Assembly: GCF_000255555.1 (NCBI RefSeq)
Contig: NZ_AGRW01000040.1
Span: 1 to 64,000 of the forward strand
Source of the DNA: Treponema saccharophilum DSM 2985
Lineage (GTDB): Bacteria; Spirochaetota; Spirochaetia; Treponematales; Treponemataceae
Direction: 5' to 3'
DNA length: 64,000 nucleotides
In this document: positions 16,990 to 26,307 of the stretch, piece by piece
Numbering within the stretch: the stretch's first letter is position 1
Layout of the letters: each line of letters opens with the position of its first letter
The notes under the pieces: model-generated
Databases searched by the model: none
Told to the model about the DNA's origin: nothing
What the model saw: the letters and a program-made list of their open reading frames with translations, nothing else
Translations under genes and position numbers: made by a program

Positions 16990-17121
16990 ATGTCGTTTTG
17001 GAAAAAAGTCTGCTGCGAATTGGAATTTCAAAATCTTTCCCGAAAGGAACTTGCCTATAAAATTGATGTTCCCGTCACCACAACAAACCGAGCAGCTGAG
17101 CGCAGCCGAAAACATTCATAA
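16990..17121 (+). pseudogene. Truncated XRE-family repressor (helix-turn-helix N-terminus only)
   Basis: The frame starting at 16990 encodes MSFWKKVCCELEFQNLSRKE and then LAYKIDVPVTTTNRAAERS, the start of a Cro/CI-type helix-turn-helix domain, and stops after 43 codons. Family members normally run past 100 residues, so dimerisation and perhaps the last DNA-binding helices are missing. No frameshift that restores the rest was found downstream. It lies next to a strong inverted repeat, suggesting a decayed autoregulated repressor. Confidence 0.6.
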
Positions 17122-17129
17122 AAAGAGAA

Positions 17130-17196
17130 ACCGGTCATTTCGACAAGCTCAATGGCCGGTTTCCGCATGGCAATAGTTTCTAAAGCATACTTTTCA
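17130..17196 (+). repeat. Dispersed intergenic repeat, family B (hairpin plus GCATACTTTTC tail)
   Basis: AAACCGGTCATT pairs with AATGGCCGGTTT (17132-17165, one wobble) around TCGACAAGCTC; further on comes GCATACTTTTC. The right part (GCTCAATGGCCG ... GCATACTTTTC) recurs at 38568-38606. The hairpin may end transcription of the XRE fragment but lacks a T-run. It occupies the gap before the convergent nucleotidase gene. Confidence 0.5.
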
Positions 17197-17234
17197 AAGC
17201 GCTTCCTGATTTTTTCGCTGCTTTTGAAAACGCG

Positions 17235-19010
17235 CTAATCGAGAAGCCCCTGCGCCTTCAGCTCGTTCACGTTGAGCGCCCTGACGTTCACCGTCCTTCC
17301 GTTCGCGCTTGACGGGACCTTTATCTTTCCCTCGCGGACGAGCCCGTAGACTTTCTCCGCCTCAGGAGCCGGCGTGAATCCGGTTATCTTCCAGTTTCCG
17401 TCGCATTCGGGCGAAAGCGGGCTGTGCGACGCGACGTAATCGCTTATCATGTCGCGGACTGCGAGCGACGTGTCGCGGTATTCAGGACTGTCGCCGAACA
17501 TTCCCGCCGACTTGAGGTTCCCGAAGCGGTAGTTGTTGAGCGCGAGGATGAGCGTCTCGTCGTCGGAAAGCGGCTTTCCCCGGAACATGACGTTCTGAAT
17601 CCTGCTTCCGGCGGGCTTCGAGATGTCGATTTCGTAATCGACGCCGGCAAACATGTCGTACAGGTAGAGGCGCATGTCCTCGTTGAACGACACGGTCACG
17701 TCTCCTTCCTTCGCGGTGTTGAAGAAATCGCCCGCCTGCTTTTCCATCACGGCCTTGAGCTGCTTTCCCGTCACGCGCACGGCAAAAAGCGTGTTGTCGA
17801 ATTTGTAGATTTTCACGCCGTCGCGCTTGTGGAAGTCGCCCTTCTCAAGGTTCGAGTACGACTCGAAGAGGGCAGCCATCGAGACGTCGGCTTTTTTCCC
17901 GCCGAGCGTCGCGTTGTCCATCTGCACCTTGTTTATGAGATCCATCATCGCGGTGTCCTGAACGGCGGCTGTCGGGATTCCCTCAAGGCCGTTCCACCAC
18001 AAAGACGGGAGGAAATCTTCCTTTATTTGACCGACGACCTTTCCGGCAATCTGAAGGCTCTTCTCGTGGATCGCCTTGTTGAGCGCGAGAATCTCGGCAT
18101 CGGCCTCGACGTTCGCCTTCGAAACGGGAAGAAGCTCGCCTTTCTTCGACACGACCTCCCATTTTCCGCTTTCGTTGTCAAGTTCCATCGTGACCTTCGC
18201 GACATACGCGCCCTTCGCGCCCGGCTCCATTATCACGGCTCCGTTCGACGCGGTCTGGTTCACGGTGTCGTGCGCGTGCCCGATAAAGAAAACGGGAATC
18301 CTGTCGCCGAATTTCTCCGCGACGTCGCCCATTCCGTGCTCGCCGAATTCACCCTTCAGCCCGTAATGCGCCACGACGACGAGGACATCCGCCTTTCCCT
18401 CAATCTCAGAAAGGACCGTCCCCACCTCTTCAATCGGCGATGTGAATTTCATCTTGTTGTAGTGCTCGGGCGCGCTCGCCTCCCAAATCGGGACGTGCGG
18501 CGCGGTGATTCCGATGACGCCGACGCGGACGCCCTTGACGTTCGAAATGGTCCAGCCTTTCACGAAGCGTTTCGAATTCTTCTTGTAGATGTTCGCGGCG
18601 AGGACGGGCGCCTTGAACTGCTTGATTTCCTTCTGCAGCGTCTTGAATTCGAAGTTGAATTCGTGGTTTCCGAGGATGTTCGCGTCGTAGCCGAGCGCGT
18701 TCATCGCGTTAATCATCGGGTTTTTCTTCTCGAAGCGAAATTCCTGGATAAGGTTGTCCTGAAGGCAGTCGCCCGCGTCGAACAGAAGCAGGTCGGGGTC
18801 TTTCGCCCGCTCGGCCTTGACGACGGTCGCGACTTTCGCAAGCCCGTTGTCCGTCTCCTTGTCAGTCGCGTAATCGTACGGCGAAATCGCGCCGTGGATG
18901 TCGCTCGTCTCAAGCATCGTAATCGAGACTTTCTCCGCAAACGCCTGCGACGCGAAAAGCGCCAGCGCCGCGGGAAACGCCACCGCGAACTTAAGAACGT
19001 TCTTTCTCAT
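17235..19010 (-). CDS. Secreted 5'-nucleotidase / cyclic phosphodiesterase family protein
   Basis: This 591-residue exported enzyme has a signal peptide ending ASQAFA (residues 1-25). The N-terminal calcineurin-like domain shows metal ligands in LETSDIHGAIS, DAGDCLQDN, LGNHEFNFE, VVAHYG and FIGHAHDTVN. The C-terminal substrate domain (about residues 330-560) contains the FDNTLFAVRVTGKQLKAVME and ILALNNYRFG segments typical of UshA/CpdB-like enzymes (quoted in part). It should release phosphate and nucleosides from nucleotides in the periplasm, feeding the phosphate system encoded downstream. Whether it prefers 5'-nucleotides or 2',3'-cyclic nucleotides cannot be read from the sequence. Confidence 0.9.
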   Translation of the reverse strand: MRKNVLKFAVAFPAALALFASQAFAEKVSITMLETSDIHGAISPYDYATDKETDNGLAKVATVVKAERAKDPDLLLFDAGDCLQDNLIQEFRFEKKNPMINAMNALGYDANILGNHEFNFEFKTLQKEIKQFKAPVLAANIYKKNSKRFVKGWTISNVKGVRVGVIGITAPHVPIWEASAPEHYNKMKFTSPIEEVGTVLSEIEGKADVLVVVAHYGLKGEFGEHGMGDVAEKFGDRIPVFFIGHAHDTVNQTASNGAVIMEPGAKGAYVAKVTMELDNESGKWEVVSKKGELLPVSKANVEADAEILALNKAIHEKSLQIAGKVVGQIKEDFLPSLWWNGLEGIPTAAVQDTAMMDLINKVQMDNATLGGKKADVSMAALFESYSNLEKGDFHKRDGVKIYKFDNTLFAVRVTGKQLKAVMEKQAGDFFNTAKEGDVTVSFNEDMRLYLYDMFAGVDYEIDISKPAGSRIQNVMFRGKPLSDDETLILALNNYRFGNLKSAGMFGDSPEYRDTSLAVRDMISDYVASHSPLSPECDGNWKITGFTPAPEAEKVYGLVREGKIKVPSSANGRTVNVRALNVNELKAQGLLD

Positions 19011-19628
19011 AAAAAACTCCTTGAAATAAATTCCCGCCTAGTATATTCGAGTTCGCAAAATGGGTGAATTCCCCTGGCGGCACGCTTTCCGCATTCTCAA
19101 CGCCTTGCACTGAATTCAGGCGCGGATGCTTGGGAAAACGGTGAAAAATGGAGGAAGATGACTTGGAATTTCTTCGTGAACTTGCAGCGGACGCAAGGAA
19201 AAAGTTGCAGGCTGGACTTTTTAATGCCGACTAGCGTTGCGTTTCGGGCGGATGCTGCTTTTTTTGCGCGCTCAAATCTTGCCGACGGCGTTCCCGATGT
19301 CCGCGAGCCGTATATCAGCGTCAAAAACGTATTCCCCTGCCCCGGCTCCCCCGCCCGCAAAATATGGCTACAGGACGCGGCAGAAACTTTCCAAAACGCA
19401 TATCAATTGATACTATATTGAAAAAAATAACAAACCAATTCAATAAGGAATTCTGGATTTGTTACAAAAGGTATGCCGTGCTGAACATGATTCAGCATTG
19501 CTGCTCGGAATGGTACCGGAAAACACGAGCCGGCCGACATGCGAGCAGGGCAAAAAAATCGGCATCCTTTTCATAACACAACTGGAATGCTATCGTCGGG
19601 CTTTTCCGATGATTCTGGACGGTGGGAA
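19011..19628. other. Intergenic region with a possible gene remnant and a palindrome
   Basis: This 618-bp gap carries no convincing gene. A 28-codon frame at 19148-19234 (+) reads MEEDDLEFLRELAADARKKL, protein-like but ending abruptly, so it may be a gene remnant. A perfect 12-bp palindrome TATCAATTGATA lies at 19401-19412 and a small hairpin GCTGAA/TTCAGC near 19480-19496. The promoters of the flanking divergent genes should be here, but none is clear. Confidence 0.4.
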
Positions 19629-22043
19629 ATGAACGAAGGCTCTGACAAGAAATCGAAGTCGGTGAAAAGAAGGAAACTCTCCCTAAATCAAAAACCCGCA
19701 GAGGAGGAATCCCGCGACAAAAATCCGCCGACGGAAAGCGCATCGCCCGAAAAAAAGGAGGCGGAGCCGGACATCGTGAGGCAGGCATCGATGAGCGTCC
19801 CCGTCGATTTTTTTATGGAAGAAAGCAGCCGCACCGGCACGGCATCCGACATCGAGATGGCAAAGCGCGCCATCGAGCAGGAAAAGCGCGAGCTCAAGGA
19901 GCGGCGGCGCGCGCAGCTGAGAGAGGAGAAGGCACGCAAACGCGAGGAGTCAAAAGCAGCCCGCGTCAAGCACCCGATTGGCGCGAAGCTCATCCTCATC
20001 ACCTCGCTTCTCGTCATAGTCGCGCTCGGCGGAGTGACGCTTCTCGTCTCGTATTTCATAACGAACGATGTCCGCATGAGCGCCGAGGAGAACAATTTTG
20101 CGATAAACGAGCGGACAGCATCGGACTGCGAGAACAGGATTCTCAACGCGACGAGCTCCGCGGAGCTTTTCCTCGACCTCATCTCGACCGCTGACGGCGA
20201 CGAATACCGGCTCGGCAGCATCGAGGCGATGTTCTTCGAGCGCAACAAATCGCTCGCCGCCGTTTTCGTTCCGGAGCGCAACAAGGTTTTCTCGAACAGG
20301 ACGTTCCTCATCTCGCACGAAATAGAGAAAACGGCGGTGGAATCGTTCTTCGCGCAGGAAAGCGACTCCGTGGAGAAGGCGGGGCGCGGCGCGTTCGAGC
20401 TCATAAACGCGACTCCGTTCTTCGGCGTTCCGATGATTGCGATTGCGTGCAGGCTCAAATCCGGGGAAGACAACCCCGTAACGTGCATCCTGACGAGCGC
20501 GGAGGAAATCACCGAGACGTTCTCGAACGGGCACATAAACCAGTCGTGCTTCGTGAATTCGGCAGGCGAGATTCTCGTCCACGGAGACGCTGACATGGCG
20601 CGGCGCGGCGAGGAGATTTCGGGGAATCCCGTCGTCAGGAAAATGTCGGAAAGCCTGATGAACAACGGGCAGATGACGTTCCGCGACGAAAACGGCGAGG
20701 AATACATCGCGGCGTTCAAGCGGATGTCGTTCGGGAACGGCGGCGTGATAACGACGGTGAAGATGTCCGTCGTCCTTGAGGGGATAAACGGAACGACGCG
20801 GCGCAATTTCTACATAATGCTCGGCGTCCTGTCGATTGCGATAACGATTATCTATTTTTTCTCGCGCTCCCTCAGCGTGCCGCTCAAGGCGCTCACCGCC
20901 GTCGTCAACGAGATAAACCGGGGCAATTTCAACACGGAGCTTTTCAACTCCCTGAAGACGAACGGCAAGGACGAAATCGGGGTCCTCGTAAAAAGCACGA
21001 AGAACGAGCGGGAAATCCTCGACTTGTTCTCGCGGCTTACGAACAAGGGCGTGACGAGCGCCGTTATAACGAAGCAGATAGACTTCGAGCCGCACCTCAA
21101 GGACGTCACGATATTCTTCTCCGACATCCGCGGGTTCACGGCGATATCGGACGGGTTCAAGAAACGGTTCGGGGAGAAGAGCGCGGCGGAGATAATCGGA
21201 TTCCTCAACGATTACATGGGGCGCATGGTGACGTGCATAAAGAACACGGGCGGCGTCGTGGACAAATTCGAGGGCGACGCGATAATGGCGTGCTGGGGAG
21301 TCCTCCGCAACGAGGCCGACGACATCGAAAGCGGGCTTCCGCGCGGGAAAATCTCCGTCACCGCGCTGATGAACAGGGAAATGCACAAAATGCACGTCCG
21401 GGAGGATGCCCTCAGCGCGATAACGAGCTGCATCGCGATGCGCTACTCGCTCAGGAAATACAACAAGGACGCGCGGCTATTCACGGAGGCGCACAAGAAC
21501 GAGCCGCTCGCGCAGTACAAGCCCGAAATACGCATCGGCGCGGGCCTGAACTCGGGGCGCGTGACGGTCGGCTTCATGGGGTCGTTCGACAAAATGGAAT
21601 TCACCTCCATCGGGGACGCCGTGAACCTCGCGAGCAGGACGGAGGCGTCGAACAAGCCGTGCGGGACGGACATCCTCATCACGGAGGACACGCTCGCGCT
21701 CCTCGGCGACTACATCAGGAGCGAGGCGAACGGATTCGAGATTGCGGACGAATGCAAGAAGGACGAGATAATCGTCGAGCAGATTCCCGTCGAATTCGAA
21801 GTCAAAGGAAAGGGAAAGCAGCATTTCTACGGCGTCGTCAACATGCCGAATTTCGACGTCACGGATTTTTTCAGGCGCGGGGACCCGTCGTTCGAGGCGG
21901 ACGCGGACTGCATGAACGTTGTCGGGAAGGACGGGCCGAAAAACCTGCATGAGCTGCGGGTGCTGCTCGGAATTCCAGAGCCGGAATTTGAGAAGGTGAA
22001 CCTCGATGCGGAAGAGAACAAGATTCAGCCGTCGGCACAGTGA
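19629..22043 (+). CDS. Membrane-bound class III adenylate/guanylate cyclase
   Basis: This 804-residue protein makes cAMP or cGMP. A charged cytoplasmic N-terminus of about 120 residues is followed by a helix (LILITSLLVIVALGGVTLLV), an extracytoplasmic sensor of about 230 residues, a second helix (FYIMLGVLSIAITIIYFF) and a HAMP segment. The class III catalytic domain comes next: FFSDIRGFTAIS holds the first metal aspartate, KFEGDAIMACWG the second, and FTSIGDAVNLASR the transition-state region. An insert of about 90 residues separates these motifs. The ATG at 19629 has only a weak GGTGGG site; upstream in-frame ATGs exist. The 3' end overlaps the FecR gene by 38 bp. Confidence 0.9.
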   Translation: MNEGSDKKSKSVKRRKLSLNQKPAEEESRDKNPPTESASPEKKEAEPDIVRQASMSVPVDFFMEESSRTGTASDIEMAKRAIEQEKRELKERRRAQLREEKARKREESKAARVKHPIGAKLILITSLLVIVALGGVTLLVSYFITNDVRMSAEENNFAINERTASDCENRILNATSSAELFLDLISTADGDEYRLGSIEAMFFERNKSLAAVFVPERNKVFSNRTFLISHEIEKTAVESFFAQESDSVEKAGRGAFELINATPFFGVPMIAIACRLKSGEDNPVTCILTSAEEITETFSNGHINQSCFVNSAGEILVHGDADMARRGEEISGNPVVRKMSESLMNNGQMTFRDENGEEYIAAFKRMSFGNGGVITTVKMSVVLEGINGTTRRNFYIMLGVLSIAITIIYFFSRSLSVPLKALTAVVNEINRGNFNTELFNSLKTNGKDEIGVLVKSTKNEREILDLFSRLTNKGVTSAVITKQIDFEPHLKDVTIFFSDIRGFTAISDGFKKRFGEKSAAEIIGFLNDYMGRMVTCIKNTGGVVDKFEGDAIMACWGVLRNEADDIESGLPRGKISVTALMNREMHKMHVREDALSAITSCIAMRYSLRKYNKDARLFTEAHKNEPLAQYKPEIRIGAGLNSGRVTVGFMGSFDKMEFTSIGDAVNLASRTEASNKPCGTDILITEDTLALLGDYIRSEANGFEIADECKKDEIIVEQIPVEFEVKGKGKQHFYGVVNMPNFDVTDFFRRGDPSFEADADCMNVVGKDGPKNLHELRVLLGIPEPEFEKVNLDAEENKIQPSAQ

Positions 22044-24792
22044 TGCCCTCCGCGCCCGCGATTTTGCGGTAATACTGTTCGGTCTTCTCTCATCCGCCTT
22101 CTTCGGCTTTCTTTTCTGGAAGGATTTGAATTCGGCGACGACGCGGAACGACAAGATTGTCGTCGCACACCTTCAGTCGAAGCAGCGGATTGTCCAGCGC
22201 AAATTCAACGACAGGGTCGTCTGGGAGCGGATTCCGCAGAATTCGGCGCTTTACGACGAGGACACCATCAGGACGTCGTCAGGAGCGCAGGCGATGATAT
22301 CGCTCGACGACGACGAGGGAACGAAACTCGAGATGCGCGGAAATTCGATGATACAAATCACCTACAGCGAGGAAGGCGGCGCGCAAATCATAGTCTCGAA
22401 CGGAAGCATCCAGGTCGATTCCCCCGAAGGCTCCAAGCCCGTTTCCGTGAAATTCTCCGACGGCTCCGTCGTCGAGGTTGACGGCGGAACGCAGGTTTCC
22501 GTGAGCAGCGGCGAGAACATGAAACCGGGAATCGAAGTCATCGAAGGAAACGTCCGCGTGAAATCGGGCGAAAAAATGGCGGTGCTCTCGTCGGGGCAGT
22601 CGGCTTCGATAACGGACAAGGACGGAAGCCCTTCAATCAGCAGAAAAGCGCTCACCGTCATCTCGCCGCCCAAGGAGATGACGCTGCTTTTGTTTGACGG
22701 AACGCAAAGCATCGTCGATTTTTCATGGAATGCGTTCGGCGCCGAGCATGACGTCGTAATCCAGACATCTCCGTCGCGCGATTTCAGGACGGTGGATTAC
22801 GAGCGGGTTGTCCGAAGCGGCGACGGCAGGCACGTTTCGGTCGAGGTCGGGCCGGGGGCAACGTACTGGCGCGTCTTTTCCGACGACGGAAGCGAAACCC
22901 CGGACTATTCGGCGGGGCGGATTGTTTCCGAGAGAATCGCGCCCGCAGAGCTTTTCTCTCCGACAGACGGATGCGCATTTCCGGAGCGGACACAGCCGCC
23001 CCGCGTCGATTTCAGATGGCAGGGGAACCGTCTCGCGGCGCATTACCGGCTCGTCATATCGACATCGCCCGACCTTTCGGAAATCGTCCACAGCAGCGAG
23101 CACAACGACGCGTTCGCCTCGGTCTCATCGCTCGGGGAGGGAACGTACTACTGGAACGTCGAGCCGTATTATCCGGCAAACGGAACGGGATTCGCGGGCG
23201 CAAGCGAAATCCGCTCGTTCCGCATCGAAAAAGAAAGCGAAACACGGCCGCCCGAACTTTCATCCCCCGCAGACGGCGCGGAAATCGCGTGGAAGGAAAG
23301 CAGGACCGTCCCGCTCATCTGGAAATCGGACATAAAGGACGCGGAATACAACGTCATCGTCGCGAGAAAACGCAATTTCTCGGACGCGCGATTCGCGGCG
23401 ACGACAAAATCGAAGCGAGCCGAGTTCAGCGCAGACGAGGACGGAACGTACTGGTGGAAAGTCGTGCGCCATTCAGGCGACCCGTCAGTGAGCGATTCAA
23501 AGCCGGAATCGGAGCCGCGCTCGTTCACGATACGGAAATTCGTCCCGGAAAAAACGAAGCTCCTCTCCCCCGCCGACGGCTACTCGTTCGAAAACGTATC
23601 CGCGAACGATTTCCTGTGGAAGTCATCCGCGGAGGACATCAAAAACGGCGCGGTGATGCGCATCTCGGACGCCGCCGGAAACAAATCCGGCGAATGCGGC
23701 GCGGGAAAAAACCTGCCGGACGATTTCTCGCTCGCGAAAGGCTCGTACACGTGGGGAATTTTTTCCGCGGACGGAAAGGAAATCACGAAGCCGCGCTCGT
23801 TCAGCGTCATGGGTTTGCTTTCGGCCCCGGCGATTCTGATTCCACAAGACGGAAGCGAGCTTGTCGTCGAAAAAGACCGGGCGGTGGCAATCGAATGGAA
23901 GCCCGTAAAAGGCGCGGACTCGTATTCCGTAAAACTGTCCGGCGCGGGAATAAAGCGCGAATTCGAGATAAAGGAGGACGGCTCGGGCACGATGCGCGCC
24001 GATGTCAACCTTCCAGAGGGAATTTTCACCGCGGAAATACGGGCGAACTCGAAATCGTCTGAATCGGCGCAGGCACGGCGCAGCAGTTTCTCGGCTGTAT
24101 CGTTCTCCGCCAGGCGTCCCGACGAAATCTCCGCGCTCTCGCCGGCGCAGGGCGAGAAAATCGGCGGGCTTGCCGCGCTCAGGAAACCGACGGAATTCCG
24201 CTGGGAGACGGGGCGCGACTCGTCAAAAACGTTCACGTTCACGCTCGACAGGAAAACGGGCGGCGGGGACAGCGAGAAGGTGGAGACAATCCGCACGTCA
24301 AAGAAATCGCTCTCGCTCAAGCGCATGAAATCGGGGACATACGAATGGAAAGTCACCGGAAAAACGGCTTCCGGCATCGCGCTCGAATCAAAAAGCTCTG
24401 TCTTCACGGTACTTCCGGTGCCAGACCTTCCGACGCCGGTGGCTGTCACGCCGAAAAACGGCACTGTTTTCGACGGCGCGTATTTCAGGGAGAACAGGCG
24501 CATCGAATTCAGGTGGAAGGCAGTCAGCGGCGCGACATCGTACACATTCACGCTCAGGCGGAAATCGGGAAAGACCATTCTGAGCAGGACGCTCAGCTCG
24601 ACGAGAATCGAGATAAGCGACCTGTCGCTTTTCGACGTCGGCTCGTTCGAATATTCCGTCACGGCGCGGCAAGTCGCGTCAGACGGGTTTGTGGAACGAA
24701 AAAGCAAGGCGCTTGAGGCTGAATTCACAATAAAATTCGACCTTCCGAAGCAGGTGGAGACAAAAACTCCGGGGAAAATGTATGGTGAATAA
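22006..24792 (+). CDS. FecR-domain protein with repeated Ig/fibronectin-like modules
   Basis: This 928-residue protein has one N-terminal membrane helix (FAVILFGLLSSAFFGFLFW) and then a FecR-type domain of about residues 60-210, with the pattern LYDEDTIRTSSGAQAMISL and a VEVDGGTQVSV strand. The rest holds six or seven modules of about 90-100 residues. Each opens with a phrase like LSPADG and has an aromatic centre such as YYWNV or YWWKV, typical of extracellular beta-sandwiches. AAGGTGAAC precedes the ATG. It overlaps the cyclase gene by 38 bp and the next gene by 11 bp, so the four genes are an operon. It probably binds an envelope or matrix ligand. Confidence 0.82.
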   Translation: MRKRTRFSRRHSDALRARDFAVILFGLLSSAFFGFLFWKDLNSATTRNDKIVVAHLQSKQRIVQRKFNDRVVWERIPQNSALYDEDTIRTSSGAQAMISLDDDEGTKLEMRGNSMIQITYSEEGGAQIIVSNGSIQVDSPEGSKPVSVKFSDGSVVEVDGGTQVSVSSGENMKPGIEVIEGNVRVKSGEKMAVLSSGQSASITDKDGSPSISRKALTVISPPKEMTLLLFDGTQSIVDFSWNAFGAEHDVVIQTSPSRDFRTVDYERVVRSGDGRHVSVEVGPGATYWRVFSDDGSETPDYSAGRIVSERIAPAELFSPTDGCAFPERTQPPRVDFRWQGNRLAAHYRLVISTSPDLSEIVHSSEHNDAFASVSSLGEGTYYWNVEPYYPANGTGFAGASEIRSFRIEKESETRPPELSSPADGAEIAWKESRTVPLIWKSDIKDAEYNVIVARKRNFSDARFAATTKSKRAEFSADEDGTYWWKVVRHSGDPSVSDSKPESEPRSFTIRKFVPEKTKLLSPADGYSFENVSANDFLWKSSAEDIKNGAVMRISDAAGNKSGECGAGKNLPDDFSLAKGSYTWGIFSADGKEITKPRSFSVMGLLSAPAILIPQDGSELVVEKDRAVAIEWKPVKGADSYSVKLSGAGIKREFEIKEDGSGTMRADVNLPEGIFTAEIRANSKSSESAQARRSSFSAVSFSARRPDEISALSPAQGEKIGGLAALRKPTEFRWETGRDSSKTFTFTLDRKTGGGDSEKVETIRTSKKSLSLKRMKSGTYEWKVTGKTASGIALESKSSVFTVLPVPDLPTPVAVTPKNGTVFDGAYFRENRRIEFRWKAVSGATSYTFTLRRKSGKTILSRTLSSTRIEISDLSLFDVGSFEYSVTARQVASDGFVERKSKALEAEFTIKFDLPKQVETKTPGKMYGE

Positions 24793-26293
24793 AAAACTGC
24801 TCCCGGCCGCGCTTCTTGCCGCACTGGCTCTGGCGCAGCCGCACGCCCAGAAAAAAAACACGCCGCAGAAAATCGAATGGGTCGGCGACGAGAACGCGCT
24901 CAAATACGAGGTCGAGCTCCGCTCCGATTCCGACGCATTGTTCGAGCCAATCGAAACGGAGACGACAGAGCCGTATCTCGCGCTGTCCCTTCCCGTCGGC
25001 TCGTACAGATACCGCGTGACCGTCTACGATTTTCTCGGGCGAAAAGCCGACGTTTCCAGCTGGACATCGTTCGTCGTGGAGAGAAGGGTCAAACCGGAAA
25101 TCGTCGCGGCAAACGATTCGGTCGCGGCGGCGGACGGCTCCGTCGAGATTCCGATTGAGGTTTCCGACGTCGAGGAAAACAGCGTCGTCGAGATGATAAA
25201 CCCCGCGACGAACGAGACAATCAGGGGAAACCTAGTCATACGGGGCGTCCGCGCACAGTTCGACGAGCTTCCGCCAGGCGAATGGAAAATCCGCGTGACG
25301 AATCCGGGCGGGGAAAGCGTCGAGACGCCGGAAAGCATACGCGTTTCGAGCAAAGCAGAGGACGACGCAAAAAAGAAAGCCGAAGAAGAAGAGCGGCTCA
25401 GGAAGGAGCGGGCGGAGAAGGAAAAGGAAGAGGAAATCGCCCGGCTCAAGGACATGTTCGAGAAGGAGCGGGCGGAGAACGAGCGCCTCCAGAAGGAGCT
25501 TCTTGCGGCGGCCGATTCCACAAAAACGGAAAAAGAACGTCTCTCGCTCGAACGGGAGCGCCTCAAGAACGAACGGTTCGACAAGGAGAAGGCAGACAGG
25601 GACGAGCGCGAGCGGCTTGAGCGGGAGAGAAAAGAAAACGAGAAAGCGGAGAAGGCGGAGCTGAAGCGCCAGGAAAAGGAGAGGCTCGAGCGCGAGAAGG
25701 CGGAAAAAGAGGAGCGCAAGCGGCTCGAGAAAGAAGCGAAGCGCAAATACAAGGAGGAGCACCCCTACAAGCCGAAGGAAATCACCGTCCTCGCAGGTCT
25801 CGGCTTTGCGGCGGCATCATACGACGGGACAGTTTCGGAAACGGCGGGAAACGGCGCGCTTTCGTTCGACGCGCGGGTGTCGTACATCCCGATAAAGGCG
25901 GGCAATTTCAGGTTCGGAGCGGAGGCAGGCGCGTGGAGAAGCGCGTTCGAAAAGGAAGAGCGGTTCCTCACCGCGCGCCTCGCATTCACCGAAATCGACG
26001 CGAAGGCGCTAGCGCAGATGAATGTTTTCAAGAACGGGTACGTGTCCGCGAAGGCGGGATTCGGGCTTTTAATGACGGGAAAGGAAATCGAGTACACGAG
26101 CCACGACGAGGGTGTCGGGCAACCCGCCTCGGAAACGTTTCTCGACGCATCTTTCTGCGCGGGCGTGTCGCTTTTCTGGATTCCGATGACGCACCTTGCC
26201 GTCGAGGCGGGGCTCGACTTCACGCACGCGGCAATCAGCTCGATGCCGACGGGATTCATTCTGCCGTACATCAGGCTGGGGCTGAGGATTTAA
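24782..26293 (+). CDS. Exported coiled-coil protein with C-terminal outer-membrane barrel
   Basis: This 503-residue protein has a signal peptide (LLPAALLAALALAQPHAQ) and a beta-sandwich module of about 180 residues. Then comes a very charged helix of about 140 residues (E/K/R-rich, residues about 195-335), and finally about 160 residues of alternating strands ending in PYIRLGLRI. That ending fits a small outer-membrane beta-barrel closed by a C-terminal hydrophobic strand. The charged helix could span the periplasm. Start MVNKKLL at 24782 overlaps the FecR stop. Function unknown; the operon suggests a sensing or attachment role. Confidence 0.75.
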   Translation: MVNKKLLPAALLAALALAQPHAQKKNTPQKIEWVGDENALKYEVELRSDSDALFEPIETETTEPYLALSLPVGSYRYRVTVYDFLGRKADVSSWTSFVVERRVKPEIVAANDSVAAADGSVEIPIEVSDVEENSVVEMINPATNETIRGNLVIRGVRAQFDELPPGEWKIRVTNPGGESVETPESIRVSSKAEDDAKKKAEEEERLRKERAEKEKEEEIARLKDMFEKERAENERLQKELLAAADSTKTEKERLSLERERLKNERFDKEKADRDERERLERERKENEKAEKAELKRQEKERLEREKAEKEERKRLEKEAKRKYKEEHPYKPKEITVLAGLGFAAASYDGTVSETAGNGALSFDARVSYIPIKAGNFRFGAEAGAWRSAFEKEERFLTARLAFTEIDAKALAQMNVFKNGYVSAKAGFGLLMTGKEIEYTSHDEGVGQPASETFLDASFCAGVSLFWIPMTHLAVEAGLDFTHAAISSMPTGFILPYIRLGLRI

Positions 26294-26307
26294 AGGAGGA
26301 CACGGAA

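Noticed and set aside
17424-19067. A 547-codon open frame on the plus strand
   Set aside because: It is antisense to the 5'-nucleotidase gene, whose motifs are complete; the composition is that of a shadow frame.
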